The translations under genes and the position numbers were made by a program. A stretch of 64,000 nucleotides of DNA, taken from positions 13,716,725 through 13,780,724 of the forward strand of contig OY757014.1 in NCBI GenBank assembly GCA_963580285.1, read 5' to 3'. This DNA comes from Lucinisca nassula (Eukaryota; Mollusca; Bivalvia; Lucinida; Lucinidae). Shown here piece after piece: positions 33,099 through 43,959 of this stretch. The notes under the pieces were generated by a model. It was given only the letters and a program-made list of their open reading frames with translations, ran no database searches and was not told where the DNA came from. Position 1 is the stretch's first letter. Each line of letters begins with the position of its first letter.

Positions 33099-33145
33099 CT
33101 TTTTTTCTCCAAATATAGCGTTGATTTACCCTTCTTACGTTTGTT

Positions 33146-33583
33146 TCATTCGTCATCAGATTCCTGGTCTTCGCCGTATTCCGTCAATGCATGATCGGGC
33201 CATACGCCGGTAAACAAATCCTTTCTCAGTTTCACGGCTTGCTGGATGGAATCGCCGACATTCATGTCATGCTGTACTCTTAAAGTTTTAGCCGACTCTA
33301 GAATCTGCCTCTGAGTAGGGTTTTTTTGCAGCTGGTGGTAATCCATTAAAAACCTCGCGTAATCGTGTCTTAGTCTTTTCCTGAGGGAGGGCAAGTCCTC
33401 GTTTGCTGCGCGATGATACGCTTGCTCGGGAGCGTTTCCCTCTTCGATGAAGCTATTCACTTTGTCTTTGAAGCGCTCTGCATTCGATTGCCTAAGAGGT
33501 TCCTTAAACCTTCTCTCCCATATTTCTAGACACTGACGGTCTTCTGACAGTTCATCTTTGACACGTTTACCAGGGGGGCCCAT
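33146..33583 (-). CDS. Polinton-associated protein of unknown function (145 aa or longer)
   Basis: 145 residues from the first in-frame ATG (MGPPGKRVKDE). Soluble, helical and charged, with an acidic C-terminal tail (EDQESDDE). The reading frame stays open upstream through 33,712 with protein-like, acidic and basic text (ERKRKLEV; DKDSDDDRES) until the ATPase stop codon TAA at 33,713-33,715. That stop is in the same frame. So either translation starts at the internal ATG, at a non-ATG codon, or as a read-through extension of the ATPase. Function not recognised; probably structural or DNA-associated. Confidence 0.72.
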   Translation of the reverse strand: MGPPGKRVKDELSEDRQCLEIWERRFKEPLRQSNAERFKDKVNSFIEEGNAPEQAYHRAANEDLPSLRKRLRHDYARFLMDYHQLQKNPTQRQILESAKTLRVQHDMNVGDSIQQAVKLRKDLFTGVWPDHALTEYGEDQESDDE

Positions 33584-33712
33584 TAAGGGGTAATGCGTGT
33601 CGTTTAAGTCACTTATCGATTCCCTGTCATCGTCGCTGTCTTTATCGTTTATATCGGACTCTTCGGATACCTCTAATTTCCGTTTTCTTTCTACCGGAAA
33701 TATGTCACCGCG

Positions 33713-34408
33713 TTATCGATCTTCTTCGGGCGTGTTTGGTTTTAGGTCGACAATCAGGTACCCGTAAGGCTGACTCGTGGCCTGTTCGAATCGTTTCAAA
33801 AACGTAGAGTTAGATGCTGGGTAAATTCTTCTCGCCAACGTCGCCACTTGTTGTCTGTCGATGGGATTATTGAAAAGGACGAGGTATTGAGTAGTCAACG
33901 CGATGTCTCTACAAGCTTTTCCTTGCGAAAACAGATTCTGCGTGAGATATACGACGGGCAAGTTTCTGTGATGGCTCCCCTTGGTAAAGAGGTCGGCGAT
34001 TCTTTGGTCGCATTTAGCCTCGGTCATCAAATCGTCAAAAACCAGTACGTTTCTTTTACGGGTATCGACATACTCGGAGCTGGTCAGGTTGTCCGGTATA
34101 CCGTGTGCAAACTCTATCTGAGGAAGAATGCGTCGCAAGCCGTCGTACAGTCTTTGCCACTGACCAAAACACCATACGATACGCTCAGGTGGAGGGTATA
34201 TGAGGTCGGATAGGAGAAACTTTCTAGTCCATTCCGTTTTACCGCTTCCACTAGGGCCAGTCACTATCATAGAAAACGAATGCTGAAAGGTAATGCTATT
34301 TGGCATGTCTGATTGTGGAACTATCCCACTACCGTGCTTATTGCGTTGGTGCCTTAATAAAGCATCATGCCTGGAGAACACGAGGTTACAGTCAGAGCAT
34401 TGATTCAT
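33713..34408 (-). CDS. FtsK/HerA-type packaging ATPase with N-terminal zinc finger
   Basis: 231 residues. Predicted to drive genome packaging into capsids, like the A32-type ATPases of large DNA viruses and Polintons. An N-terminal C2H2 finger is visible: Cys4, Cys7, His20, His25 (C-x2-C-x12-H-x4-H). The P-loop is GPSGSGKT (51-58), Walker B VLVFDDLM (121-128, Asp125 and Asp126), and the sensor-like LTQN is at 155-158, preceded by the conserved HHRN (146-149). All key residues are intact. A TATA-like CATAAAAG lies ~45 bases upstream on the minus strand. First gene of the block; stop TAA at 33,713. Confidence 0.92.
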   Translation of the reverse strand: MNQCSDCNLVFSRHDALLRHQRNKHGSGIVPQSDMPNSITFQHSFSMIVTGPSGSGKTEWTRKFLLSDLIYPPPERIVWCFGQWQRLYDGLRRILPQIEFAHGIPDNLTSSEYVDTRKRNVLVFDDLMTEAKCDQRIADLFTKGSHHRNLPVVYLTQNLFSQGKACRDIALTTQYLVLFNNPIDRQQVATLARRIYPASNSTFLKRFEQATSQPYGYLIVDLKPNTPEEDR

Positions 34409-35985
34409 TTTTGTTATTCAATAGTTTGCAGTTGGGTCAGTCTTACAAACTTTTATGACCAACACCTACACCACCACAGCCACCACCACCACCACCACAG
34501 CCACCACCACCACCACCACCACCATGGCAGTTAATGCCATTTTTCAGCTACATTCGGCACTTCACCTGTCGATTCCATTCGTCTAAGATGGAAGATCTCA
34601 TTCGGCTTAAATGGCCTTTGGTGAGTTTTTATCGCGTTACAGCACTGAGTCATTAAATTCGACACCATTTCAAGCCTAAATGGCATAAAGATAAATACGC
34701 TGTTTTTTTCTAACTTCGACTGGTTTATTTTATATATATCGCCATTGTCTAAATACTCCAGCAAGACGGTAAATTCTCTCTGTCGTAGATGAAAATTAAT
34801 GACAAAAACCTTCGCCCCATTTCGCCCTTTGAATTGTCTTCACTCGTCTAAGAAACTCATTCGACTTAAATGGGTTTATGTCAGTCACCACCACCACCAC
34901 AGCCACCACAGCCACCACCACCACCACCACCACCACAACCACCACCACCACCACCACCACCACCACCACCACCACCACAACCACCACCAATGCCCAGTGC
35001 ATCTCCTTTCAATTCGTTTAATAATGAAACTGGTCCCACTTCGTCCTGACTCGCTCACAATATAACGCCGTATAAATCTTCGCGATGTTGTCTTTCGCAT
35101 GGTTCTATCTATCGTTCTGTAGCCTCTCTGGCTTCTCTTCGCAACTGATGACATCTTAACCACCAACACAACTCGTCTAATATCACCAGTGTCATACACA
35201 CAAATCCATACATTGTTCGCATATAGGTTCTCTCTCCGTTTTTTAAGTGGTTTTGTATCAAATGTTCTCACAAAATTATTGGATACCTCCCCAGAAGCTG
35301 ACCATGCGTGTCATTTTCTTTTCCTCAAGCGCTATATAATGTCAGAAACCTTCCCAGAGAGCGCCGTGTTTTTTTTCTATGAGGATTCGTTTGAGAATGA
35401 AGTTCTTTACTACAACGTTCATGCTTTCTTCACAGATTTCAAAACGAGGCTGCCATTTGTTCACAGCATAAGTTGGTTATTAATAACAACCGATCGGTAT
35501 GTGTCGTAGTCATTGTTAACATAGATTTTACTTATTAGAGTTCATTGTCTGATAGGAGTGCGAAGGTCGGGTATGTCGTTTTAAACTTTTCGTATTCAAT
35601 TAGAGTTTGAAGCAATTTGCGTTTTTAGGTGTATGTGTGCGTTTATAGATGTATGCGTGTACATGGTGGCTATTTTTAGAAATAAACGTCAGTTACTCTA
35701 TTTAGCCTCACTCATGGTTTGACCTTCATGAGGTCGTTATTTTAGAAACAAACGTCAGTTACTATAAATAAACTCATTGAACCTGTTTTAACGCGCACCC
35801 ACAGCATATTTGTGGAGGAACCACCTCTAACAAACGCCAAGAACTTGTGCGTTACGAACCGCCTCACCGAGGCGAGATCCCGAAACCCTTATTTTATTTA
35901 ATGATCCTCCTCAACGCGCATTTGGATGTATGGATACATGTATGTATGGACGTATGTAATCTGCCTTAAATTGGGAGTTAAGGTA
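34409..35985. other. CAC-repeat region without recognisable gene
   Basis: (CCA)n/(CAC)n tracts at 34,463-34,524 and 34,888-34,990 (the second ~100 bases). Between them is a locally repeated segment (TCGTCTAAG..., CTCATTCG(G/A)CTTAAATGG at ~34,578 and ~34,844). Poly-His and poly-Val/Trp open frames come from the repeat. A 106-codon plus-strand frame (35,189-35,509) has no family resemblance. This may be more of the Polinton-bearing block. Confidence 0.6.
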
Positions 35986-36215
35986 CTGTTTCCGCGGCCT
36001 AGTGGTTGAGAGCGCTGACTCTTGATCATTAGGTCTCTCACCGCTGTGGTTCGAGCCTCGCTCGGGTCACATGTGAGACGCCAAGTTCTGCAACGGAAGG
36101 TCAGGTGGTTTTTCTCCGGGTACTCCGGTTTTCGCCCATCTCTGATTAACGATCGGCTCGATATGAATGAAATAATCTTGAAAGGGCCGTAAAACCAACC
36201 CCCCCAAAAAACAAA
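35985..36215 (+). mobile_element. tRNA-derived SINE, second family
   Basis: A box GCGGCCTAGTGGTTGAGAG and B box GGTTCGAGCC, then TCACATGTGAGACGCCAAG, CTCCGGGTACTCCGG, CTGATTAACGATCGG and TAATCTTGAAAGGGCCG. Better preserved than the 12,128 copy. Confidence 0.82.
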
Positions 36216-36224
36216 CAAAAGGGA

Positions 36225-36445
36225 ACTGTTAGTACTTTGATTATTTTTCTTTCTCAATATAAGAATTTAAGGTGCTTTTAGTACTTTGATTTTTCCTCTC
36301 TCAATATAAGTATTCAAGGTGTTTTTTAGTACCCTTGCTTTTTTTTTGCAAGATTTGAGGTACCGTTGGTACTTTGATTTTTTTCGTTGCGCGCCAGATT
36401 CACGATAACGTAGATCTCCGGTACTGTTGGTACTTTGATTTTTAA
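36225..36445. repeat. ~65-bp tandem repeat
   Basis: About four units ending TAGTACTTTGATTTTT or TTGGTACTTTGATTTTT, several with CTCTCAATATAAG.ATT. Non-coding. Confidence 0.75.
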
Positions 36446-36479
36446 CATGTCTTTGAGGGACGGGCAGCCTAAGCACCTT

Positions 36480-36850
36480 ACCAATCCTGGAGTGCGATCG
36501 GATTCAGCGAGGAAGTTTCGCGCATCCCCATCTATTTATTCAAGCCCCGATGGGCGGGGGGCGGTGGTGGGGGCGCGGGTGGACTGTGCACGTGCACTTG
36601 ACAAGCAGAATCTTCATAATCAGACGCCACATAAAGCGATGTCTGATCAGATCTACTGTGCTCGCTAAAAGTTGAACGAACTGTTCGACTCTCAGTTCAG
36701 GACTATTTTTTTTAACGCTACTCGCCTTGTAAACCAGGGATCGCAGGGTCGATCCCGGTCTTCTCCAGACTTTCGGATGAGTCTTTAAACCGAGGTCCCG
36801 TCTCAGTATGACCTTAGCTGTTGGTGGGACGTAAAACTAAAACTCACTCG
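36480..36850. repeat. Cluster of truncated repeats
   Basis: 36,505-36,560 is the 5' end of a family S SINE (TATTCAAGCCCCGATGGGCGG). 36,612-36,672 is a degenerate family H hairpin (AATCAGACGCC ... ATGTCTGATCAG). 36,715-36,850 is a tRNA-SINE fragment (CAGGGTCGATCCCGG B-box-like, GAGTCTTTAAACCGAGGTCCCGTC) related to the reverse copy at 60,230. Confidence 0.6.
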
Positions 36851-37333
36851 TGATGAGGAATGGTAAGTGAGAATCTTTCGAAGCAGTTTGAATAGAAATA
36901 GGCTAAATACTGCCAACTGTCCTAATGCTGAACTTGTTATTTCTGTTGACATAGAAAATAGTAGCTAGCACAGTTTTTCTTGGGGTTAATCATCAACAAG
37001 CGTTAATTCAGCAATTATAGATTGCTTTACTTCTATTTTGCTAATCATCCGGTTTAATAGGTCTTGTACAATTTATCAAATAATCAGAGCTGAAAAGTGG
37101 CACAACGCTGTTAACAACACACTGTCTTTCGATGTAACTTTGTTGAGAAAAGTGAAAGGAAAATATTTCGCAAATTTTAATTTTTGCTATTAATTAGTGT
37201 CCCGCGAAATTCCGCAAAAGTTAAGGGACGGCAACACAATGCCCAATATGTGCATATATTTGACAAACAGAAACTGCCACTTAGGGGTTTGGAAAATCCC
37301 TTTCAAATGCAAAGTTAACTTGGCGTCTTTTTG

Positions 37334-37512
37334 TTTGTTTGTTTGATTTGAGGTTTAACGTCCCCGTCAACACTGTATAGGTCATTTTGGAGACGTTGCT
37401 TCCAATTTTGTGGGACTTTTACCCGACATTGAAATGAAATGACATCTTAAGCCTGCCGCCCAATTAAAATAATAGGGTTTAAATGCATGGACGGTCCAAC
37501 TCGCATCACTTT
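37334..37512 (-). mobile_element. Family S SINE, internally deleted
   Basis: Occupies the same site as 23,360 in copy A, with AACTTGGCGTCT on both sides, but has lost ~110 bases of its 5' part. Confidence 0.82.
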
Positions 37513-37784
37513 TCCTGGGCGGGGGTCGAACTTGGCGTCTGCCGTTTTTGTTGATGGAAATGAAAGAAGCGCTGACAACAAGGATGCTAGTCGCAGGTAA
37601 TCAAAATTATTTCTTTTGAAAAGTATTTTTTCCCCTTTTTTCTGCGAATACCCACAGTCTATGTTTCTGCTCAGAAACAAGAACAAGTGTATATTCCTGC
37701 AAATCTCATTTTTTCTGTATGAAGTGGGGTTTACGGGTATCTTTGTGTTATGAACTTGTAAAAGTAATGAACAGTATCAAAATA

Positions 37785-38240
37785 GAAATAATCGATACAA
37801 GTTACCCATACCTCTAATCAGAGACTCCAAAGGCAAAGAGACCTAAACACGAAATACCTAGATTTGTTTGTTTGTTTGATTGAAGGTTTAACGTCCCCGT
37901 CAACACTGTCATTTTGGAGACGCTGCTTCCATTTTTGTGGGACTTTTAACCGACATTGAGATGAAATGACATCTTAAGCCCTGTCGCACAATAAAGCCAA
38001 TAGGGTTTATAAGCATGGACGGTCCGACTCGCACCTCTTTACCTGGGTAGGCTTAGACCCTCTAAGCGGTTTACCAGTACTCGTGTGCGGGTCGGATTTC
38101 AGCTCTGCGTGGAAGCATCATGCAGCCCATCTATTTATTCAAGCCCCGATGGGCGGGGGGCGACGATTTACCTAGACCTTTATGGAAACATCAATAGCGG
38201 AAAGCCAAAAGGACAGTTACTTTCCCACAAAATCAACCCC
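37785..38240 (-). mobile_element. R tail split by a family S SINE (copy B)
   Basis: Counterpart of 23,918-24,380. The SINE is ~37,866-38,163, including CCCACCCGC-type head complement and a TTTGTTTGTTTG tail. Confidence 0.75.
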
Positions 38241-39681
38241 AAAGAAAAATGTTTTGTTAAAACCAGGTGATCAATATTATTATGTCTAGTTACATGTCCA
38301 AAGGTAACTGATTTTGTCCAAGGCCTTCGGCTGTAGTACTGTTGACGTTATCAATTATAATAAATATGTAGGACTCAGATCGAGGGTCGGTCCCAGATCT
38401 TGGGCCGATCCCAGATCGTGGGCCGATTTCCAAATCGTGGGTCGATTGTATAGCACATCGAGGGCCGATACTGTTTTCCCCAAATCGTGGGCCAATTTCC
38501 ACTTACGGTTGTTCAAGTTTGTTACATTCTGTTTTGTAAATTAGCCAATCAGTAAGGAATTATTAGATTTTAATTGGTTTAGGAGTTGTCTGATTGGTTG
38601 GAATTAACCTCTGTTGCATATTTGACGCTTGCAGGTGGACTAACACGCACGATTACTGTGTTTCATCGCATTTCGCCGTGTCAACATCGGAGTTAAAAAG
38701 ATCACAGAAAATCAATTATAACATGCATCATACCTGTTGTATTATAACATGCATCATACCTGTTGTATTGAACAGGTATTTCCCTGTCCCCTATTAATCC
38801 AGTAATTTGCATCTGATGTATTTATTTATTGAGCCCTGATGAAATAATTACTTTTTTATTTTCGTCAGAAAATACTATTCTAGAATACTTGATGCAAAGG
38901 CTCTAATCAGTGTCTTCACCTGCAATCAGTCATTCAAAGGAAGGACTGTTTGCAGTGTAGTAGCAACAGCATCGCTCTATTGTACGTTAGCAATTAGTCC
39001 ATGCTCGGTGTCGGACAACGGCTGCGTAGCATGCTTCGTGTTATGGCAGTTATCTCCCTTACACCTCAGCCTTCGTAAACTTAACCCAATTGCTTGTGCT
39101 ATATTTTATGCTCACCATGATGCCTGAATGACCGGAACTGCATAGCCGTGATATTCTGCATGCTACTGTATATAAATAACATTCACCGTGTATATGGCAT
39201 GACGTTCATTTTATTTCATCAAGATCATCTCACCAATCAATATGTTCCAGTTATCATCCTAAAATGATGTCATATAGGTTACCGTTTCTGTGAAAGCAGC
39301 TGCAGCGCTATATCAATTATTCTTGTTATGATTCGACAGTAGATATGCGCATTTTATTTGTTTTTAGGATGCCCTTCTTCTTCATCTTCCCTGATCATCA
39401 TTTATCAACAAATAAATCTTGAAATATCAACCTGTCTTGATATCTGTATGAGAAGAAAAAGACTCTTGTGCGACATATACATATACATATACAGATATAA
39501 CTGAACCATTCTTAAAAGAATTATGAGAGACTATTCAAAATGTTTTCATGTCTATTAAGACACTAGTAAATATACTCGGTCAGAATACATCTATTGAGTG
39601 TACAAGTATTTTCGGACCAGACTAGATTTTATTGGGAAGTTATCAGCTAGCTTCTTTTCGGAAGGCAAATTAATTATATAG

Positions 39682-40335
39682 TTGAAACCTCAGTGTTTTT
39701 TTAATTTATTTAAATCTTATGTTCGGCATAGCCCCAGTTGGAGACTACCGAGGCCCCGCTTTTGGATTTACATCTATCTACATTTGTCTATTGTAGATAG
39801 GTTTGTTTATTGTAAAATTTATGATAAACGCGATGATTTTGATTTTGAGATTGTAAATTTTCCTTTCTTGGATGGTGATGTTCCTCATGCGGCATCATAT
39901 GGCGTTTATATTTTGACATTAATTCGATTTGCCAGAGTGCCATGTAACTTAATAAATTGTTTACTGCTAAAATTCTAAATCAGGGTTATCGGTATGATAA
40001 ACTACCCAAAGCCTTTTCAAAATTCTATAGACGTCATTCCGATTTAATTTCAAATTTCCATGTTTGACTTAAATCTCTTCTGCAACAAGGTCTATCGGAA
40101 CCCGAATTTTATGGTGACTTAGTATATAAATTCAGAAAAATATATAAATGCAGTGACTTCAGGACCCATTTTCATAAAATCATCCTTCGATATGAAAAGA
40201 TAGAGTACAGCATAAATGATATACGACAGGCTGCATGCATGGTAGGTAACCCAATCACGGTTGACAACTTTGCTTCCCTCTTTAATTGCACGCCGGAGGG
40301 TCAGAACTCAGATTCTATGACGGTTCCAGCGTAAA
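39682..40335 (+). pseudogene. Retroelement R coding fragments, copy B first unit
   Basis: 39,682-40,066 carries HLSIVDRFVYCKIYDKRDD, FPFLDGDVPHAASYGVYI and LIRFARV, then breaks. 40,074-40,335 carries LQQGLSEPEF and the CACGCCGGAGGGTCAG end. Stops and frameshifts separate them. Confidence 0.65.
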
Positions 40336-40342
40336 GGCTTAC

Positions 40343-40954
40343 ACTTTGGATTTACATCTATCTATTGTAGATGGATTTGTTTCGTGCAAAATTTATGATA
40401 AACGCGATGACTTTGATTTTGAGATTGTAAATTTTCCTTTTTTGGATGTTGATGTTCCTCGTGCGCCATCCTATGGCGTTTATATTTCGCAATTTATTCG
40501 ATTTGCTAGAATGTGTAGTCATGTAACTGACTTCAACACTCGTAATAAATTATTAACGGCTAAACTCCTTAATCAGGGTTATCGGTACCATAAACTACAC
40601 AAAGCCTTTTCAAAATTTTATAGACGCCATTCTGATTTAATTTCAAAATTCAATATTGGACTTAAATCTCTTCTGCAACAAGGTCTATCGGAACCCGAAT
40701 TTTATGGTGACTTAGTATATAAATTCAGAAAAATATATAACCGCAATGACTTCAGCACCCAATTTCGTAAAATCATTCTTCGATATAAAAAGATTGGGTA
40801 CAATGTGGATATTATACGACAGACTGCATGCATGGTAGTTAACCCAATCACGGTTGGCAACTTTGTTAACCCAATCACGGTTGGCAACTTTGCTTCCGTC
40901 TTTAATTGCACGCCGGTGGGTCAGGCCTCAGATTCTATGACGGCTCCAACGTAA
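40343..40954 (+). pseudogene. Retroelement R reverse-transcriptase C-terminus, longest open copy
   Basis: About 200 uninterrupted codons, the longest transposon frame outside the Polinton block. Landmarks in order: LDLHLSIVDGF, CKIYDKRDDFDFEIVNFPFL, DVPRAPSYGVYISQFIRFAR, LLNQGYRYHKL, FSKFYRRHSDLISKFN, LSEPEFYGDLVYKF and FNCTPVGQASDSMTAPT, then stop. A 21-base segment (TTAACCCAATCACGGTTGGC) is tandemly duplicated at ~40,839-40,880 in frame. The catalytic part of the reverse transcriptase is missing, so the copy is 5' truncated. The group (Penelope-like is one possibility) is not established. Confidence 0.7.
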
Positions 40955-42105
40955 AGGCTTATTGAAAATTAGAGAGATAATGTTTGTTGGTGCCTGATGC
41001 TCTGTCTCTGGTCGGGCTCATCGGAGTCTAACTATTGGTTTTCTTTTGCTCCCGCATTTCAGTGGTTTCTTGCTGTCGAGTCCTCACCGTTGTCTCACCT
41101 CTGTGGTTCTTTGATTTTTGTGTTCACGGAGATGTTGCACTGATGAGTTAGGAGGCCTTTATGCGGACTGAACAAATTATTTGTCTAAATCGCGACGGAA
41201 GTAAGGGCGAGGATTGTGGCCACGTAAAATCGATTTAAGCCCCCCAGTGGAAATCTTCCACTGACCGTTCCAAGGCGGCTCTTCTGTGGCGATTTATTTA
41301 TGTTGTTGTTTGTTACTTACTGTGTGTATCACTTGTGTCTTTTGGTTTTGGATGGCCATATGGCCATTTTGTGGGAAAGTAACTGTCCTTATGGCCTTCC
41401 TTTGTTTAGGTTTCCATTATGATCGGGTCGCTTAATGTTTGTATTTCTTTCCCTTTGGTGTCTTTTATGGGTGGAGTAAGTTAATTGTATCAATTCCTGA
41501 TCTTTGTTTTACTTCTACTTTACTGAGAATCAGAGAGTGACTAATTTTATGTAGTGTTGATTGATGCCTGGTGCTCTGTCTATGGTCGGGCCCATCGGAG
41601 TCTAACTGTTGGTCTGCGTTTGTTCCAGCATTTCTGTGGTTTCTTTCTGTCGAGTCCTCACCTTTGTTTAATCTCTGTGGTTGTTTGAATTTTGTGTTCA
41701 CAGAGATGTTGCACTGATGAGTTAGGAGGCATCCATGCGGACTTAACAAATTAATTGTCTAAATCGCGATTGAAATAAGGGCGAGGATGGTGGTCACGTA
41801 AAATCGATTTAGGCACCCCAACCCCCCAGTGGAATTTGTTTCACTGGCCGTTCCAAGGCGGTTCTTCTGTTGCAGTTAATTTTTGTTATGGTTTGTCTTT
41901 TAGTGTGTGTATCGTTTATATTGTTTTGTTTTGGATAGCCTATTGGCCATTTTGCGGAAAAGTAACTGTCCTTTTGGCTTTCCGCTATTGATGCATCCAT
42001 TAGGGTCTAGTTGTTTCATGTTTGTGCGTTTTCCCTTTGGTGTCTCTGATGGGAGCTGTATCGATTCCTGATCATTGCCTTCACTTCTGTTTTATTTATA
42101 CTGAA
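40955..42105 (+). mobile_element. Two tandem retroelement R 3' tails (copy B)
   Basis: 40,955-41,530 follows the stop codon of the coding copy directly and so defines the true 3' UTR. 41,540-42,105 is a second tail. They match 27,690-28,185 plus 28,676-29,680 in copy A. Confidence 0.8.
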
Positions 42106-42149
42106 AACGTGCCTTGTCTCAGTCTCAACCATTACGTGAACGAGTCCGT

Positions 42150-42395
42150 GAGCTGAAGACCGCCTCAAACCCCACTTTTTATAGAGAAAACTGGGAGAGT
42201 CAATATTTTTCTTATTTCTGTTCCAAGATATAGGTTGTGGGTACTCGTTAGAACCGCCTCAATGAGGCGGTTCTAACGAGCACACACAACCTAAGTTTTG
42301 AGCATTTTTAGGAAAAATATGAAGAATTTTCGTCAGAAAAGTAGCCATTTTGGAGATGTGAAAAATGCACTATGCCGTACGGGTGTGCTATCGTA
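42150..42395. mobile_element. MITE M1 with intact hairpin (copy B)
   Basis: GAACCGCCTCAATGAGGCGG hairpin at ~42,252-42,271, flanked by GTGGGTACTCGTTA and TAACGAGCACACAC. The termini are diverged. Confidence 0.8.
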
Positions 42396-43647
42396 ATGGC
42401 AGCCAGCACCTTCAAACCACAGTCAATACCATGTCGTTTTCGCTGACCGTAGTGCGGTGCATCACGAGCATCAGCGAAGTCGTGAAATGGATCAGGGTCA
42501 AATTTAGGATCAGCATCTGAACAAAAAAACACACATACACAAAAAAATCAACAAACATCACCTAAGGTCATCACTTGGTAGTACTCAAATATCTGATACT
42601 ACATATTTTCAAGGCAATCAGCCAAACGAGTCTGGTGAAGATTTTATATTACCGTATTTGAGCATGGCGGCCATCATTGGGTCATGGCCATCCACCGGCA
42701 GGAGGATGAATATGACATTTGACTGAAATCGGCCCACTGATTTCAGACGTCCTTTGACATTTTGATAGACATTCGGTATAGAGACCTAGAAAAAACGTCA
42801 TTGGGAAGCCTTTAACCGTTTGCACTTTTGACGTGCATGTAGTCACTACTTTTATATTACAGACAACAATTATTGTTTCATATATTTCCTATTCAAAGCC
42901 TCAAAGTTTTATCTTGTCGTAAAATAAGTCAATGACAGCCTAGGGTCATCATTTAAAAAACCTGGTAATACCAAGCCACATGCATGACGTTACATGCAAT
43001 CGGCCTGGTGGTTCTTGAGATGTAGATTTTTTTTTTAATATTTTTTTTTGCATACATGGATAGGCGACCATCTTAGTCGTGTGACCTGGGCCAGTCAAAT
43101 AAACTGTCGTTCTCCAGTTTGCCAGGAGCCTGCACATGACATTTGATTTAAACCAGCACAGCAGATGAGGATGTCTGTCATCCTTTTAGCTCCACTTAAG
43201 CCTTTGGAAACAATCTGGTCTGATCGCAGGTATAATAAATTGAACGAAGACATGAACAGAAATCAATACAATTACGTCATTTCAGATGTATGATTAGCTC
43301 ACATAACTTTCCATGCTTCTGGCTGTAGGATACAGTCAGTTGTATATCTGGTGAACATGACGTGGGAAATCTTCCGACAATTACTCTTCAATTTAAATGA
43401 GGAAATAACTGTAAACAAAATTGTCATTTGCAGGGGTAAACCCGACGAATCACCTGCCCATCCGACTAATTTCAATACAGTTACCCTTATTTATTTTAAG
43501 GGTTAAAAATTCTAGAATTTATCACCCACCAAACGTCAGACAACGACAAATAACATTATATAATGACTTCGGATTTCCAAAGTGCGTTGGAATTAATCTT
43601 ACAGATGTCACGGTTATTCTTGTGGAGACATTTCATGCGTCTGACAG

Positions 43648-43959
43648 TTTGTTTGTTTGTTTGATTTGCGGTTTAACGTCCCCATCAACACTGTAAAGGT
43701 CATTTTGGAGAAGTTGCTTCCAATTTTGTGGGACTTTTACCCGACATTGAGATGAAATGACATCTCAAGCCCTGTCGCCCAATGAAACCAATAGGGTTTA
43801 TAAGCATGGACGGTCCGACACTCGCACCGCTTTACCTGGGCAGGCTTAGATCCTCTAAGCGGTTTACCAGTACTCCATTGCGGGTCGGATTCAGCTCTGT
43901 ATGGAAGCATCATGCAGCCCATCTATTTCTTCAAGCCCCGACAGGCGGGGGCCGCAAAT
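43648..43959 (-). mobile_element. Family S SINE private to copy B
   Basis: A 312-bp insertion between GTCTGACAG duplications (43,639-43,647; 43,960-43,968). Copy A at ~31,180-31,200 has the empty site (TATGACAGAGCTG). This fixes both ends of the family: (TTTG)n on the plus-strand left edge and GGGGGCCGCAAAT at the right. Confidence 0.92.

Larger units (their letters stand above)
32280..34408 (-). mobile_element. Partial Polinton/Maverick (adintovirus-like) gene block
   Basis: Four intact minus-strand genes in the order ATPase, 145-residue protein, 125-residue protein, protease, with gaps of 129, 47 and 6 bases. Pairing a packaging ATPase with an adenain-like protease is diagnostic of Polintons and related virus-like elements. 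No protein-primed polymerase B, retroviral-type integrase or capsid gene is visible within the window, so the element is truncated or rearranged. Terminal inverted repeats were not found. Intact frames and CpG-rich composition contrast with the decayed surroundings. Confidence 0.85.

Noticed and set aside
31769..34408. Polinton genes as a retrocopied mRNA ending in poly(A) (T-run at 31,769-31,786)
   Set aside because: Four separate genes are present with spacers, no AATAAA precedes the run, and no target duplication was found; the run more likely marks a junction.
34796..35271. Poly-His, poly-Val and poly-Trp frames
   Set aside because: Translations of a CAC triplet tract in different frames.
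40286..40342. N-terminal 19 residues of the 222-codon frame at 40,286
   Set aside because: They lie in the out-of-frame end of the preceding repeat unit; the conserved part starts at ~40,343.
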